Origin: Melioribacter sp051488685
GTDB taxonomy: Bacteria > Bacteroidota > Ignavibacteria > Ignavibacteriales > Melioribacteraceae
Direction of reading: 5' to 3'
Assembly: GCF_051488685.1 (NCBI RefSeq)
Contig: NZ_JBPSEH010000002.1
Location: forward strand, 62,001 to 126,000
Length of the DNA stretch: 64,000 nt
This document shows, piece by piece, positions 8,296-15,896 of the stretch. Made by a program: the position numbers and the translations under genes. The notes beneath the pieces were generated by a model. It was given only the letters and a program-made list of their open reading frames with translations. It was not told the DNA's origin and made no database searches. Every line of letters begins with the position of its first letter. Position 1 is the first letter of the stretch.

Positions 8296-9682
8296 TTTGG
8301 TAGACATTCTGATTATTACGGGATTTTTCCTCGTCCTTTTGAGTATTGGCGTCTATGCTTCGCGTTATACGGAAGATTCCACAGAAAATTTTCTTTTATC
8401 AGATCGAAAAGTTGGACTACTATTGTTTATTTTTACAAATGTATCAACCTGGTATGGTGGCATCCTCGGCGTTGGCGAGTTTACATATACCAGCGGCATT
8501 TTGAGCTGGATTACTCAAGGTTTACCGTACTATCTTTTTGCCATAATATTTGCATTCTTTTTTGCAGAAAAGGTTAGAAATTCTTCACTCTATACAATAC
8601 CCGATAAAATTGAAATTATCTACGGCAAAATGCCGGCATTGATCTCTTCGATTTTTATTTTCGTTCTTGTTTCTCCAGCTCCTTATATCCTTATGACAGG
8701 GGCACTGTTACAGATAATTTTTAATATTCCTCTTTTATTGGGACTGATAATTGCGTTACTATTTTCTTCGGTCTATTTAATTAAAGGCGGTTATCGTACA
8801 GATTTAATTACGGATGTTTTCCAGTTTTTCGTGATGTTTTTAGGCTTTATTGTAATTGTCATTGTATCATTTAATTCGGTAGGGGATATTGATTTTTTAA
8901 TCCAAAATTTGCCACCCGAGCATTTAAGTTTAACGGGCGGTCAGTCCCCGTTATACGTTACAGTATGGTTTTTAATTGCGTTATGGACATTTGCCGACCC
9001 TGGTTTTCATCAGCGTTGTTATGCAGCCCGAGATGGTCGAACAGCAAAATACGGCATTTTAATCTCCGTAATCTTCTGGCTTCTATTCGATTTTCTTACC
9101 ACAACTACAGGACTTTTTTCAAGAGCATACTTGAAAAACCTGATTGATCCTGTACTGGCTTTCCCGATTTATGCGGATAAAATTCTCGGTAGTGGACTAA
9201 AAGGACTCTTTTTTGCCGCTCTTTTTGCAACAATAATTTCAACGTCCAATAGTTTTCTTTTCCTGAGTGGGACCACTTTTGGAAATGATATAATGCATAA
9301 ATTCGGTTTTTCGAAGAAAAAATCGGTGAATTATTATACGAAAGTCGGCATCATTATAGCTGGAATAATCTCAGTTCTACTGGCATTTTTCGTGAAATCC
9401 GTGGTTTCCATCTGGTACATAATTGGAAGTATTTTCATACCCGGTCTTATTCTACTTATAATAGGTGCATACTACGATAAATTTAGAATCGATACCAAAT
9501 TTGCTACTGCAGAATTAATTTCAGGCTCACTATCGGTAATTATCTGGCTATTATTGCGCCCTTTTATCGACGATGGATTAAGTGTTATCGAGCCGATGAT
9601 TGTCGGCTTGACCGTATCTTTTATTATTCATCTTTTGGGACTACTTTATCGGCGCTTTTATTTTTCATCAACGAAAAAATGA
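8282..9682 (+). CDS. Sodium:solute symporter (SSS family), predicted thiamine transporter
   Basis: A 466-residue polytopic inner membrane protein with about 13 hydrophobic segments and the SSS-family N-terminal pattern YTEDSTENFLLSDRK followed by NVSTWYGGILGVGEF. It overlaps thiN by 14 bases and belongs to the TPP-riboswitch operon. The operon order (outer membrane receptor, kinase, inner membrane permease) parallels the OMR1/PnuT/kinase units known from Bacteroidota, with an SSS protein in place of PnuT. A pantothenate-permease-like SSS protein (ThiV) has been proposed as a thiamine-pathway transporter in other lineages, which supports the idea. Substrate is inference. Its last 59 bases overlap the end of the convergent terC-like gene. 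Confidence 0.85.
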   Translation: MVSFSLVDILIITGFFLVLLSIGVYASRYTEDSTENFLLSDRKVGLLLFIFTNVSTWYGGILGVGEFTYTSGILSWITQGLPYYLFAIIFAFFFAEKVRNSSLYTIPDKIEIIYGKMPALISSIFIFVLVSPAPYILMTGALLQIIFNIPLLLGLIIALLFSSVYLIKGGYRTDLITDVFQFFVMFLGFIVIVIVSFNSVGDIDFLIQNLPPEHLSLTGGQSPLYVTVWFLIALWTFADPGFHQRCYAARDGRTAKYGILISVIFWLLFDFLTTTTGLFSRAYLKNLIDPVLAFPIYADKILGSGLKGLFFAALFATIISTSNSFLFLSGTTFGNDIMHKFGFSKKKSVNYYTKVGIIIAGIISVLLAFFVKSVVSIWYIIGSIFIPGLILLIIGAYYDKFRIDTKFATAELISGSLSVIIWLLLRPFIDDGLSVIEPMIVGLTVSFIIHLLGLLYRRFYFSSTKK

Positions 9683-10571
9683 TCGATAATGTTAGTACTA
9701 TTATTATAAATGCCAGCGAATAGAGAGTCGGTATTTTTTGGATATCTGATAACAGCATTTTAACTCCGACATAAGCCAGAATAATTGCCACTCCATATTT
9801 TAGATAAGAAAACAAATCGACTATTCCAGCAAGGGCAAAATAGAGAGCCCGCAATCCAAGTATTGCAAAAATATTTGATGTAATTATTATGAAAGGATCG
9901 TGTGTGATCGCAATAATTGCAGGTATTGAATCGATGGCAAAAACTATGTCGGACGATTCAATTAAGAGGAGTGTCAGGAAAACTGGAGTGATAAAAAGTT
10001 TGCCTGAATTTCTAACGAAGAAATTTTTACCTTCATAATTGTGTATAAGACGGAATTTTTTTGTGAAATACTTAATGAGAGGATTTTTCTCGTAGTTTAT
10101 TTTTTCTTCGCTGCCGAATGCCATTTTATAGGCTGCGTAAAAAAGCATTATTCCAAAGATGTAAATAATTGGATGGAAGAGCTCAATTAGCGCCACGCCT
10201 GCAAGGATAAATATAATTCTCAATACAATTGCACTGATGATTCCCCATTTTAGTACATGAGGTTGATGCTCTTCTTTGATGTTCATTACGTTGAATATCA
10301 TTAAAAAGACAAACAAATTATCGACAGAGAGCGATTTTTCAATTAAATATCCCGCCAGGAACTCGAGGGCTTTTTGATGTCCATCTTCTAAGAATAAAAA
10401 GATAAGAAGATTAAAGATAAGAGCGGTAACAATCCAGATACCGCTCCATATAAGACTTGTTTTAATGCCGATTTTATCTGTACGATGTTCGACGGCATAA
10501 AGGTCGATGTAGAACATTATCGATACTACGACCCAGAAAAAAATCCAGAATGCTAAATGTGAATGTATCAT
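9624..10571 (-). CDS. TerC/Alx family integral membrane protein, probable manganese exporter
   Basis: 315 residues with about nine membrane segments. The family signature is clear: SVDNLFVFLMIF near residue 80 and ESSDIVFAIDSIPAI near 200, whose aspartates lie in membrane helices. TerC-family members such as Alx and YceF/MeeF-type proteins are linked to Mn2+ efflux and metalation of secreted enzymes; this is family knowledge. It is the last gene of a minus-strand run smpB-tyrS-pdaD-terC, four bases after pdaD. The 3' end runs 59 bases into the convergent symporter gene, so the two mRNAs are complementary there. No tellurite-resistance partners (terD/E) are nearby, so housekeeping metal export is more likely than tellurite resistance. 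Confidence 0.88.
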   Translation of the reverse strand: MIHSHLAFWIFFWVVVSIMFYIDLYAVEHRTDKIGIKTSLIWSGIWIVTALIFNLLIFLFLEDGHQKALEFLAGYLIEKSLSVDNLFVFLMIFNVMNIKEEHQPHVLKWGIISAIVLRIIFILAGVALIELFHPIIYIFGIMLFYAAYKMAFGSEEKINYEKNPLIKYFTKKFRLIHNYEGKNFFVRNSGKLFITPVFLTLLLIESSDIVFAIDSIPAIIAITHDPFIIITSNIFAILGLRALYFALAGIVDLFSYLKYGVAIILAYVGVKMLLSDIQKIPTLYSLAFIIIVLTLSIIFSLMKNKSADKVVPKDE

Positions 10572-10575
10572 ATGA

Positions 10576-11121
10576 TTATGGTAATAATATTGCTACTGAA
10601 ATAACTGTTGTCCACAAGCCATTTTTGTTGCCTCTGGCTGATTGAGTGACGTTAAAAGTACGAACAATTTTGCCTGACATTTTAAATACCTGTTCTCTTT
10701 CGTTCCAGTTTTTGTCTGCGTCAAAGTCGATGCCGAGTGTCGTTGCAAGCATAGTAGCAGCCAGATCTTCGGCGTATTCGCCGGCAATTTTTTCTGTCTG
10801 TCCGTATGGATGGTGCTCTGACAAATATCCGTACATATTTTTGTCGGCCGGAATTGCAACTCCAATTGAGGAAGCAATTAATCTGTTCGGTTCGTTTGTA
10901 GAGTTTCGTGCCATCACACAGTGGGTAATCATACCAGGCTTCAACATACTCAGTCCCTGAGTCTTATTAATTATTTTAGCTCCAACCGGGAAAATACTGC
11001 TTACAGAAACGAGATTACAAATTTCGATACCTGCGTCGCGTAGTGCGAGTTCGAAAGAGGCCAGATATTCTTTGTGACGACCGACCCCTTTAGTGAAAAA
11101 GATCTTAGTTGGTACGTACAA
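10576..11121 (-). CDS. pdaD: Pyruvoyl-dependent arginine decarboxylase
   Basis: Proenzyme of 181 residues converting arginine to agmatine, the first step of polyamine synthesis. The N-terminal VPTKIFFTKGVGRHKEYLASFELAL and the self-cleavage site VSVSSIFP are typical. Autocleavage between Ser41 and Ser42 would give a beta chain and an alpha chain with an N-terminal pyruvoyl group. The later segment GEYAEDLAATMLATTLG carries the conserved acidic residues. The start is TTG 11121, supported by a GGAGGA ribosome-binding site 8 bases upstream; no ATG fits. It lies between tyrS and terC with 19- and 4-base gaps. No agmatinase or agmatine deiminase is in the window. Confidence 0.93.
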   Translation of the reverse strand: MYVPTKIFFTKGVGRHKEYLASFELALRDAGIEICNLVSVSSIFPVGAKIINKTQGLSMLKPGMITHCVMARNSTNEPNRLIASSIGVAIPADKNMYGYLSEHHPYGQTEKIAGEYAEDLAATMLATTLGIDFDADKNWNEREQVFKMSGKIVRTFNVTQSARGNKNGLWTTVISVAILLP

Positions 11122-11140
11122 TTTAGATTTCCTCCATTAA

Positions 11141-12376
11141 TTAAATCGTAATTTTGGCAAAATTGCGCTTACCCACCTTTAAGATGGAACCTTCTTTTGG
11201 ATTTATTATCAGTTTCGGATCTACAATTTTTTCACCGTCAATAGAAACCCCGCCCTGAATTACGAGTCGTCTTGCTTCGCTGCGAGTGGGAGCAAAGCCA
11301 GCTTTTAAAATTAAATCGAGTATATCAATACCTTTCTCGGTGTAGTTTTTCTCAAGTTTTAAATCCGGTATTTCATCGGGCAAACCTTTTTTAACAAAAA
11401 TCTGGTCGAATTCACGCTCTGCCTGAAATGCTGCTTCTTCGGAATGGTACATTGTTACAAGTTTTCTTGCTAAAGCTCTCTTTAAATCTCTTGGGTTAAC
11501 TTCTTTATTTTCAAGCTGTTGTTTGATTATTTTAAGTTCCTGGTTTGATACATCGGTGGCCAATTCAAAATATGAGTATATTAGTTCGTCGGGAATTGAG
11601 AGTGTTTTACCGTAAATTTCATTCGGTGGTTCGTTTATGCCGATGTAATTGTCGAGGGACTTGCTCATTTTTTCTTTGCCGTCAGTTCCTACAAGGATTG
11701 GCATTGTTAAGATAACTTGCGGAGCAAGGCCAAATTCACGTTGTATATCCCGTCCTACAAGGAGATTAAATTTCTGGTCGGTGCCTCCTAATTCTACATC
11801 ACTTTCAATTGCTACTGAATCCATCGCTTGAGCCAAAGGATAGAGGATTTCGTGCATACTTATAGGAATTCCGTTTCTCATTCTTTTGGTAAAATCGTCA
11901 CGTTCGAGCATGCGTGCTACTGTATATTTCGAGGCAAGTTTAATCACTTCTTCAAAATTCATTTTTCCGAGCCAGTCGGAATTATAAACAATCTTTGTTT
12001 TATGGGGATCGAGTATCTTTGAAGCCTGCTCGAAATAAGTTTTGCCGTTCTTGCGTGCTTCTTCAAACGAAAGTGGTGGGCGCGAAGAATTCCTTCCCGA
12101 AGGATCGCCGATCATTCCCGTAAAATCTCCGATTATGAGAATTGCCGTATGACCTAATTGTTGAAATTGTGCGAGTTTTCTTAAGACCACAGAATGACCT
12201 AAATGGAGATCAGGACGAGTTGGGTCGCAGCCTAATTTTATATTTAAGGGTTTTCCTTCTTTATACGATTTTTCGAGTTTTTCGAAAAGCTCTTCCTCCG
12301 GTATAATTTCCGAAGTTCCTCTTTTGATGATATCCATTTGTTCGTTAACAGGAGGAAAGGCAATCTTATTTTTCAA
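11141..12376 (-). CDS. tyrS: Tyrosyl-tRNA synthetase
   Basis: Class I aminoacyl-tRNA synthetase of 411 residues charging tRNA-Tyr. HIGH-type motif HLGH in PTRPDLHLGHSVVL, the tyrosine pocket region MHEILYPLAQAMDSVAI with ELGGTDQKFN, the KMSKS loop (GKEKMSKSLDN), and a C-terminal S4 RNA-binding domain (about 345-411, APTRSEARRLVIQGGV). The sequence resembles the TyrZ subtype more than the E. coli TyrS subtype. The start is TTG 12376: an AAGGAG site overlapping the smpB stop precedes it. It follows smpB by 16 bases. Confidence 0.95.
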   Translation of the reverse strand: MKNKIAFPPVNEQMDIIKRGTSEIIPEEELFEKLEKSYKEGKPLNIKLGCDPTRPDLHLGHSVVLRKLAQFQQLGHTAILIIGDFTGMIGDPSGRNSSRPPLSFEEARKNGKTYFEQASKILDPHKTKIVYNSDWLGKMNFEEVIKLASKYTVARMLERDDFTKRMRNGIPISMHEILYPLAQAMDSVAIESDVELGGTDQKFNLLVGRDIQREFGLAPQVILTMPILVGTDGKEKMSKSLDNYIGINEPPNEIYGKTLSIPDELIYSYFELATDVSNQELKIIKQQLENKEVNPRDLKRALARKLVTMYHSEEAAFQAEREFDQIFVKKGLPDEIPDLKLEKNYTEKGIDILDLILKAGFAPTRSEARRLVIQGGVSIDGEKIVDPKLIINPKEGSILKVGKRNFAKITI

Positions 12377-12392
12377 TTTTGAATTCTTCTCC

Positions 12393-12851
12393 TTATTGTT
12401 TCAGTTTGCGCTCCAGTTCACGTTTGACTTCTCTTTTTGCAATGTCTTCACGCTTATCGTACTTACGTTTTCCGGTGGCAATTGCCAGTTCTACTTTTAC
12501 TTTACCATTTTTGAAGTAAAGTCGTAATGGCACAAGTGTATTGCCTTTTTCGGAAACGGCCTTTTTTAGTTTTCTTATTTCACTCTTTTTAAGGAGCAAT
12601 TTCCTTTTTCTTAGCGGATCGTGATTGTTGTAGCTACCTTGATCGTAATGAGAAATATTTGCATTTATCAGCCAGACTTCATCGTCTATTACTGTGGCAT
12701 AACTGTCAACCAAACTGGCTTTATTCTGACGCAGAGCTTTAACTTCTGTTCCTACGAGAACAATTCCGGCTTCAAAGCGCTCTTTAATAAAATAGTCGTG
12801 CTGCGCTTTCCGGTTGACCGTTATATTTTTCTCATCACTCTGGTCTGCCAT
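12393..12851 (-). CDS. smpB: SsrA-binding protein SmpB
   Basis: A 152-residue partner of tmRNA in trans-translation, which rescues stalled ribosomes. Recognised by NRKAQHDYFIKERFEAGIVLVGTEVKALRQNKASLVDSY split over the oligonucleotide-binding fold, NHDPLRKRKLLL, and the basic C-terminal tail KRKYDKREDIAKREVKRE that enters the mRNA channel. It is the first gene of the minus-strand operon. A promoter of TTGCAT-N17-TAAATT form lies just upstream, giving a leader of about 15 bases. The tmRNA gene itself is not visible in the window. Confidence 0.96.
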   Translation of the reverse strand: MADQSDEKNITVNRKAQHDYFIKERFEAGIVLVGTEVKALRQNKASLVDSYATVIDDEVWLINANISHYDQGSYNNHDPLRKRKLLLKKSEIRKLKKAVSEKGNTLVPLRLYFKNGKVKVELAIATGKRKYDKREDIAKREVKRELERKLKQ

Positions 12852-12872
12852 AACTTTAAAAAAAACGTTCCA

Positions 12873-12901
12873 AATTTATTTTGAAATTCAAATAAATGCA
12901 A
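12873..12901 (-). promoter_or_regulatory. Candidate promoter for smpB-tyrS-pdaD-terC
   Basis: On the minus strand TTGCAT (12901-12896), 17 bases, TAAATT (12878-12873). Transcription would start about 12866, some 15 bases before the smpB ATG. The form is the same as the promoter at 2193. Confidence 0.42.
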
Positions 12902-12913
12902 GAAGTTAACCAA

Positions 12914-12957
12914 TAGCAAGTAGAAAACAAATTGCTAAATGTAAAGTAACACTTTAC
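12914..12957. repeat. Two adjacent inverted repeats, possible operator
   Basis: TAGCAA (12914-12919) pairs with TTGCTA (12932-12937). GTAAAGT (12941-12947) pairs perfectly with ACTTTAC (12951-12957) around the three bases AAC. The second has the look of a 17-base dyad operator. They lie upstream of the smpB promoter and far upstream of the gene at 13328. No T-run follows on either strand, so a terminator is unlikely. Confidence 0.4.
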
Positions 12958-13258
12958 GAAATTTATTAATTAATCGTAAAAATTACATGGAGCTTTTATC
13001 TATTAAATGGTTATTTTCATTTTAATAAATGATTTTATATTAATACTGAATTTTGATGAATCAATTGAAAATAAATGTGTAGATGAGCTGAAAATAAATT
13101 TTAGCAATGCGGTATGATTTGACCTATTTGACTGGTTTAGCGATTTAAGAATGTCCTGCTTAACAGTAATAATAAATAAATTCAAACAAGAAAAAGATGC
13201 TTGAACTCAAAATGAAATTAAATAAGTGGAATTGTTACATTATAGAAAAAGCAAAGAC

Positions 13259-13288
13259 TTGAAATCAATAACTTTACTAAAATAAATT
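13259..13288 (+). promoter_or_regulatory. Candidate promoter for the nucleoside-hydrolase-like gene
   Basis: TTGAAA (13259-13264), 18 bases, TAAATT (13283-13288). The start codon is at 13328, leaving a leader of about 33 bases. Confidence 0.28.
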
Positions 13289-13327
13289 AGACACTTATTT
13301 TATAAATCAAACGAACGGGAAACTGAT

Positions 13328-14179
13328 ATGTACTCAAAAAATATTTACTTTGTATTAATTTTAGGACTTTTATTTGTCGGGTATAAGAACCAGGTAAAAG
13401 AGCGAGAGAGAATAGGAAAGTTCAATAAAGATAAAGATCTTTATCTGGCACATTTCGATTGTAAGACCGACGTCGACGATATCCACTCTATTGCAGGTGT
13501 GGCTACAATTTTATCAGATCCTCGATTTGTTGGAGTAAAATTTCATGCTGTTGCTGGTGCATACGGAATTCAAGAGGGATTGTACGTTCCTGCGAACGAA
13601 GTATTCGAAGCAGCTTTTGGAAAAAACTGGTCTGATGCTCACTCGAATTTTAATCGTGCTTTAGATGAAGTTACTAATCTGGTAATTGGCACGTTGAAAG
13701 ATGGCGGAAATATCTGGATTGCCGAAGCTGGACAATCGGACTTTACTTATTCTCTCATTCGAAATATTATGAATATCGACTCGACTGTGGATATTAAAAA
13801 TCGTATTCATGTTGTGCAACACAGCGATTGGAATGAAAGCGTTACTACACCATATAAACTTAATTTTGTAAAAGAACAATGTTCTTACCATAAAATACCT
13901 GACGGCAATATAGTTGGAAACGGCTCGCCCGGATTTGTAATAAATCGTGCAGTCGACTTGAATCAATTAATAAAAGACGAAAAAATCTTGAGCATCTGGA
14001 AATTAGCTGTGCAGATTGCAAATAAATACAATGGGAAGGAAAATCGTTACAAAAATAATGCAGTTGCTGCTGGAGGACTCGATTTTTCGGACGTTTCTGA
14101 AACATGCTGGATTTTCGGTTATGATTATATCAAAGATGTTTTTCAATTTTTCGACATCTTCACTTCAAAGAAATATTAG
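13328..14179 (+). CDS. Secreted nucleoside-hydrolase-like protein, function unknown
   Basis: 283 residues. The acidic cluster HFDCKTDVDDIHSIAG (about residues 41-56) resembles the metal-binding DxDxGxDD motif at the start of inosine-uridine nucleoside hydrolases and DUF1593-type relatives. Later segments GGNIWIAEAGQSDFT and HVVQHSDWNE fit the same fold loosely. A hydrophobic export segment (residues about 5-18) ends in LLFVGYKNQ; this would be a perfect lipobox if the Tyr were Cys, a one-base change (TAT to TGT). The gene stands alone behind the long gap, with its own candidate promoter and no functional neighbour, so it may be an accessory gene. A hydrolase acting on ribosides or other sugars in the periplasm is the best guess; catalytic activity is unproven. 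Confidence 0.6.
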   Translation: MYSKNIYFVLILGLLFVGYKNQVKERERIGKFNKDKDLYLAHFDCKTDVDDIHSIAGVATILSDPRFVGVKFHAVAGAYGIQEGLYVPANEVFEAAFGKNWSDAHSNFNRALDEVTNLVIGTLKDGGNIWIAEAGQSDFTYSLIRNIMNIDSTVDIKNRIHVVQHSDWNESVTTPYKLNFVKEQCSYHKIPDGNIVGNGSPGFVINRAVDLNQLIKDEKILSIWKLAVQIANKYNGKENRYKNNAVAAGGLDFSDVSETCWIFGYDYIKDVFQFFDIFTSKKY

Positions 14180-14272
14180 ATCGAAATAATTCTTCAGCAT
14201 TTACTAAGCTTTGTAAAACATCATGTGGATTCAATTGGATTCCTCAAGCAATCTTATTATAATTGAAAAATC

Positions 14273-14300
14273 TTGCGTATTTTACCGTCCAAAATATTTT
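14273..14300 (+). promoter_or_regulatory. Candidate promoter for the methyltransferase-isoprenoid operon
   Basis: TTGCGT (14273-14278), 16 bases, TATTTT (14295-14300), predicting a start near 14307, 15 bases before ATG 14322. Spacing and boxes resemble the promoter at 58039. Confidence 0.3.
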
Positions 14301-14321
14301 TCCCTTGATTAATTGAAAATT

Positions 14322-15074
14322 ATGGCTGAAAAACATTATTACGAACAAATCGATTACACCAGGAGATACATAATTCCTTATTTGCAAAAATACGTTCCGG
14401 GTTTCGAAAAGATGAATTTACTCGAAGTCGGATGCGCCGAAGGAGGACTGCTTACAGTTATGAAACAATACGGCGTTCGTTGCCGCGGTATTGAAATCGA
14501 TGCAAAAAGAGCCGACATAGCTTTGGCTAAGAATCCAGAACTCGACATTTTAGTTGGCGACATTACAGATCCAGAATTGACTGCAAAATTAAACGAGAAG
14601 TACTATTTAATAATTATCAGGGAAGTAATCGAACACATTCGCGATAAAGAAGCTGCATTTCGTAATTTAAAAAGTCTTCTCAATGAAAATGGATTTATTT
14701 TCATCAGTTTTCCACCAAAATATTCACCGTTTGCAGGTCATCAGCAAATTGCAAAAAGTTTTCTAAAATTTGTTCCTTACCTTCATCTTCTGCCCACGAA
14801 CCTGCTTCGTTTTGTATCGAGAATTTTAAAAGAAAATCCTAACTACGTAGACGAAATTAAACTTCATTATTCAACGGGTTGTACCGTAAAGAAACTCGAA
14901 AAACTTGTATTTGATTTCGGCTTAGAATTTATTGTAAAAGAATTTTATTTATTTCGACCTATTTACAACCTCCGTTTTGGTTTACCTGTAATTAAATTGC
15001 CAGAAATACCTTTTCTAAAAGAATTTATATCATTTGGATGCGAGTCACTTTTAACCACATCGAGGAAAAAATGA
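14322..15074 (+). CDS. Class I SAM-dependent methyltransferase
   Basis: 250 residues. The SAM-binding motif I reads LLEVGCAEGG at about 31-40, with the acidic residue closing beta-2 in RGIEIDAKRAD and motif IV-like YYLIIIREVIEHIRD. This is the general methyltransferase-11/23 type that modifies small molecules or lipid-linked sugars. I chose ATG 14322 rather than the TTG at 14313 because it begins the conserved region and the TTG has no better ribosome site. It overlaps the next gene as ATGA. Its place at the head of an isoprenoid-synthesis run hints at quinone or lipid modification, but the motif content does not match UbiE/MenG closely, so the substrate is open. Confidence 0.8.
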   Translation: MAEKHYYEQIDYTRRYIIPYLQKYVPGFEKMNLLEVGCAEGGLLTVMKQYGVRCRGIEIDAKRADIALAKNPELDILVGDITDPELTAKLNEKYYLIIIREVIEHIRDKEAAFRNLKSLLNENGFIFISFPPKYSPFAGHQQIAKSFLKFVPYLHLLPTNLLRFVSRILKENPNYVDEIKLHYSTGCTVKKLEKLVFDFGLEFIVKEFYLFRPIYNLRFGLPVIKLPEIPFLKEFISFGCESLLTTSRKK

Positions 15075-15895
15075 AAAAAATTATTCCTTTGTTATTCATG
15101 TTTGTAAATGCAGTATTTGGACAATTTTCAGTGGAGTTTAATGTAATTAACGGAGAAATAAATTCGAATGATAAATTCAAAAGCGGACTTGGGAGATATG
15201 ACGGATATGAAATTGAATTTTATCAGAATGAAATTGTAAGCTTTATTGTACTTCCAGAATCTGGTTCGCTTTCACTAATTTTTGTTGATCCGGAAGGAAA
15301 AATATTTAAGCAAACCCGGGCAAATGCAGGAACTGTAGAAATTCTTTCAGCTCAAATTCCCAAAGAAGGGGAGTGGGTGCTTTTAATTGTTGCGGATTCA
15401 AATCAGACAAATTGCCGTTATACGATACAATATGCTTTCGCTGCTTCCAATTCAATAGAACTGAAAGACGATGCCGATTTTTGTACACAAATTTCGTTCC
15501 TTGTAGAACACGCAAAAGCTAATTTTATACTGCTTGAAGCGCCTCTATCCGTAAGATCGGGATTTGTGAAATTAAGAGGTTCTAATGAAGCATTCATCGA
15601 TGAAAACGACGGCAGTTATATTGCAAAGTTTTATGAAGGCAGCAGCATTCAGGAAGCAAACAAAATTTATCTAAAGCTGACCGGGGATATTAAGAATTGT
15701 CTTAGTAATCAATGGAATGAAAGCATCAAAGATTGGAATAATGTCGAGGATTTCAAGGTAAAAGGTACGATGTTTTCCAGTTTGACGGATGCGATTCCAC
15801 GTTATATCCAGATATCGTTATTTGATTTTACGGCTTCGAAGAAGCGATTCACAGGAAATTTCGTCGTACAATTGGAAATCAGGAAGGCAAACTGA
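15071..15895 (+). CDS. Secreted protein of unknown function
   Basis: 274 residues starting at ATG 15071, which overlaps the methyltransferase stop (ATGA). The signal peptide is MKKIIPLLFMFVNAVFGQ with cleavage after the Gln or Gly. The remainder is beta-rich. The first half (about 40-130, with SFIVLPESGSLSLIFVDPEG and PKEGEWVLLIVADS) resembles a prepeptidase C-terminal (PPC)-like beta-sandwich, and the second half is not recognised. Four scattered cysteines are present. It sits between a methyltransferase and IPP isomerase, but that offers no functional clue. I do not assign a role. Confidence 0.75.
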   Translation: MKKIIPLLFMFVNAVFGQFSVEFNVINGEINSNDKFKSGLGRYDGYEIEFYQNEIVSFIVLPESGSLSLIFVDPEGKIFKQTRANAGTVEILSAQIPKEGEWVLLIVADSNQTNCRYTIQYAFAASNSIELKDDADFCTQISFLVEHAKANFILLEAPLSVRSGFVKLRGSNEAFIDENDGSYIAKFYEGSSIQEANKIYLKLTGDIKNCLSNQWNESIKDWNNVEDFKVKGTMFSSLTDAIPRYIQISLFDFTASKKRFTGNFVVQLEIRKAN

Positions 15896-15896
15896 A

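Larger units (their letters stand above)
12852..13327. other. 476-base AT-rich intergenic region
   Basis: The longest gap in the window. It holds the smpB promoter (minus), two adjacent inverted repeats at 12914-12957, an imperfect direct repeat of TGAAAATAAAT (13066-13076 and 13089-13099), and a candidate promoter for the downstream gene at 13259-13288. I see no tRNA-like fold, no terminator with a T-run and no convincing coding frame. Confidence 0.6.

Noticed and set aside
13003..13185. 60-codon minus-strand frame in the long gap
   Set aside because: It is AT-rich, has no ribosome site and no family resemblance; treated as non-coding.
15789..15896. Longer N-terminus for IPP isomerase
   Set aside because: It would overlap the secreted protein by 107 bases and has no homology; the TTG at 15897 has a good ribosome site.
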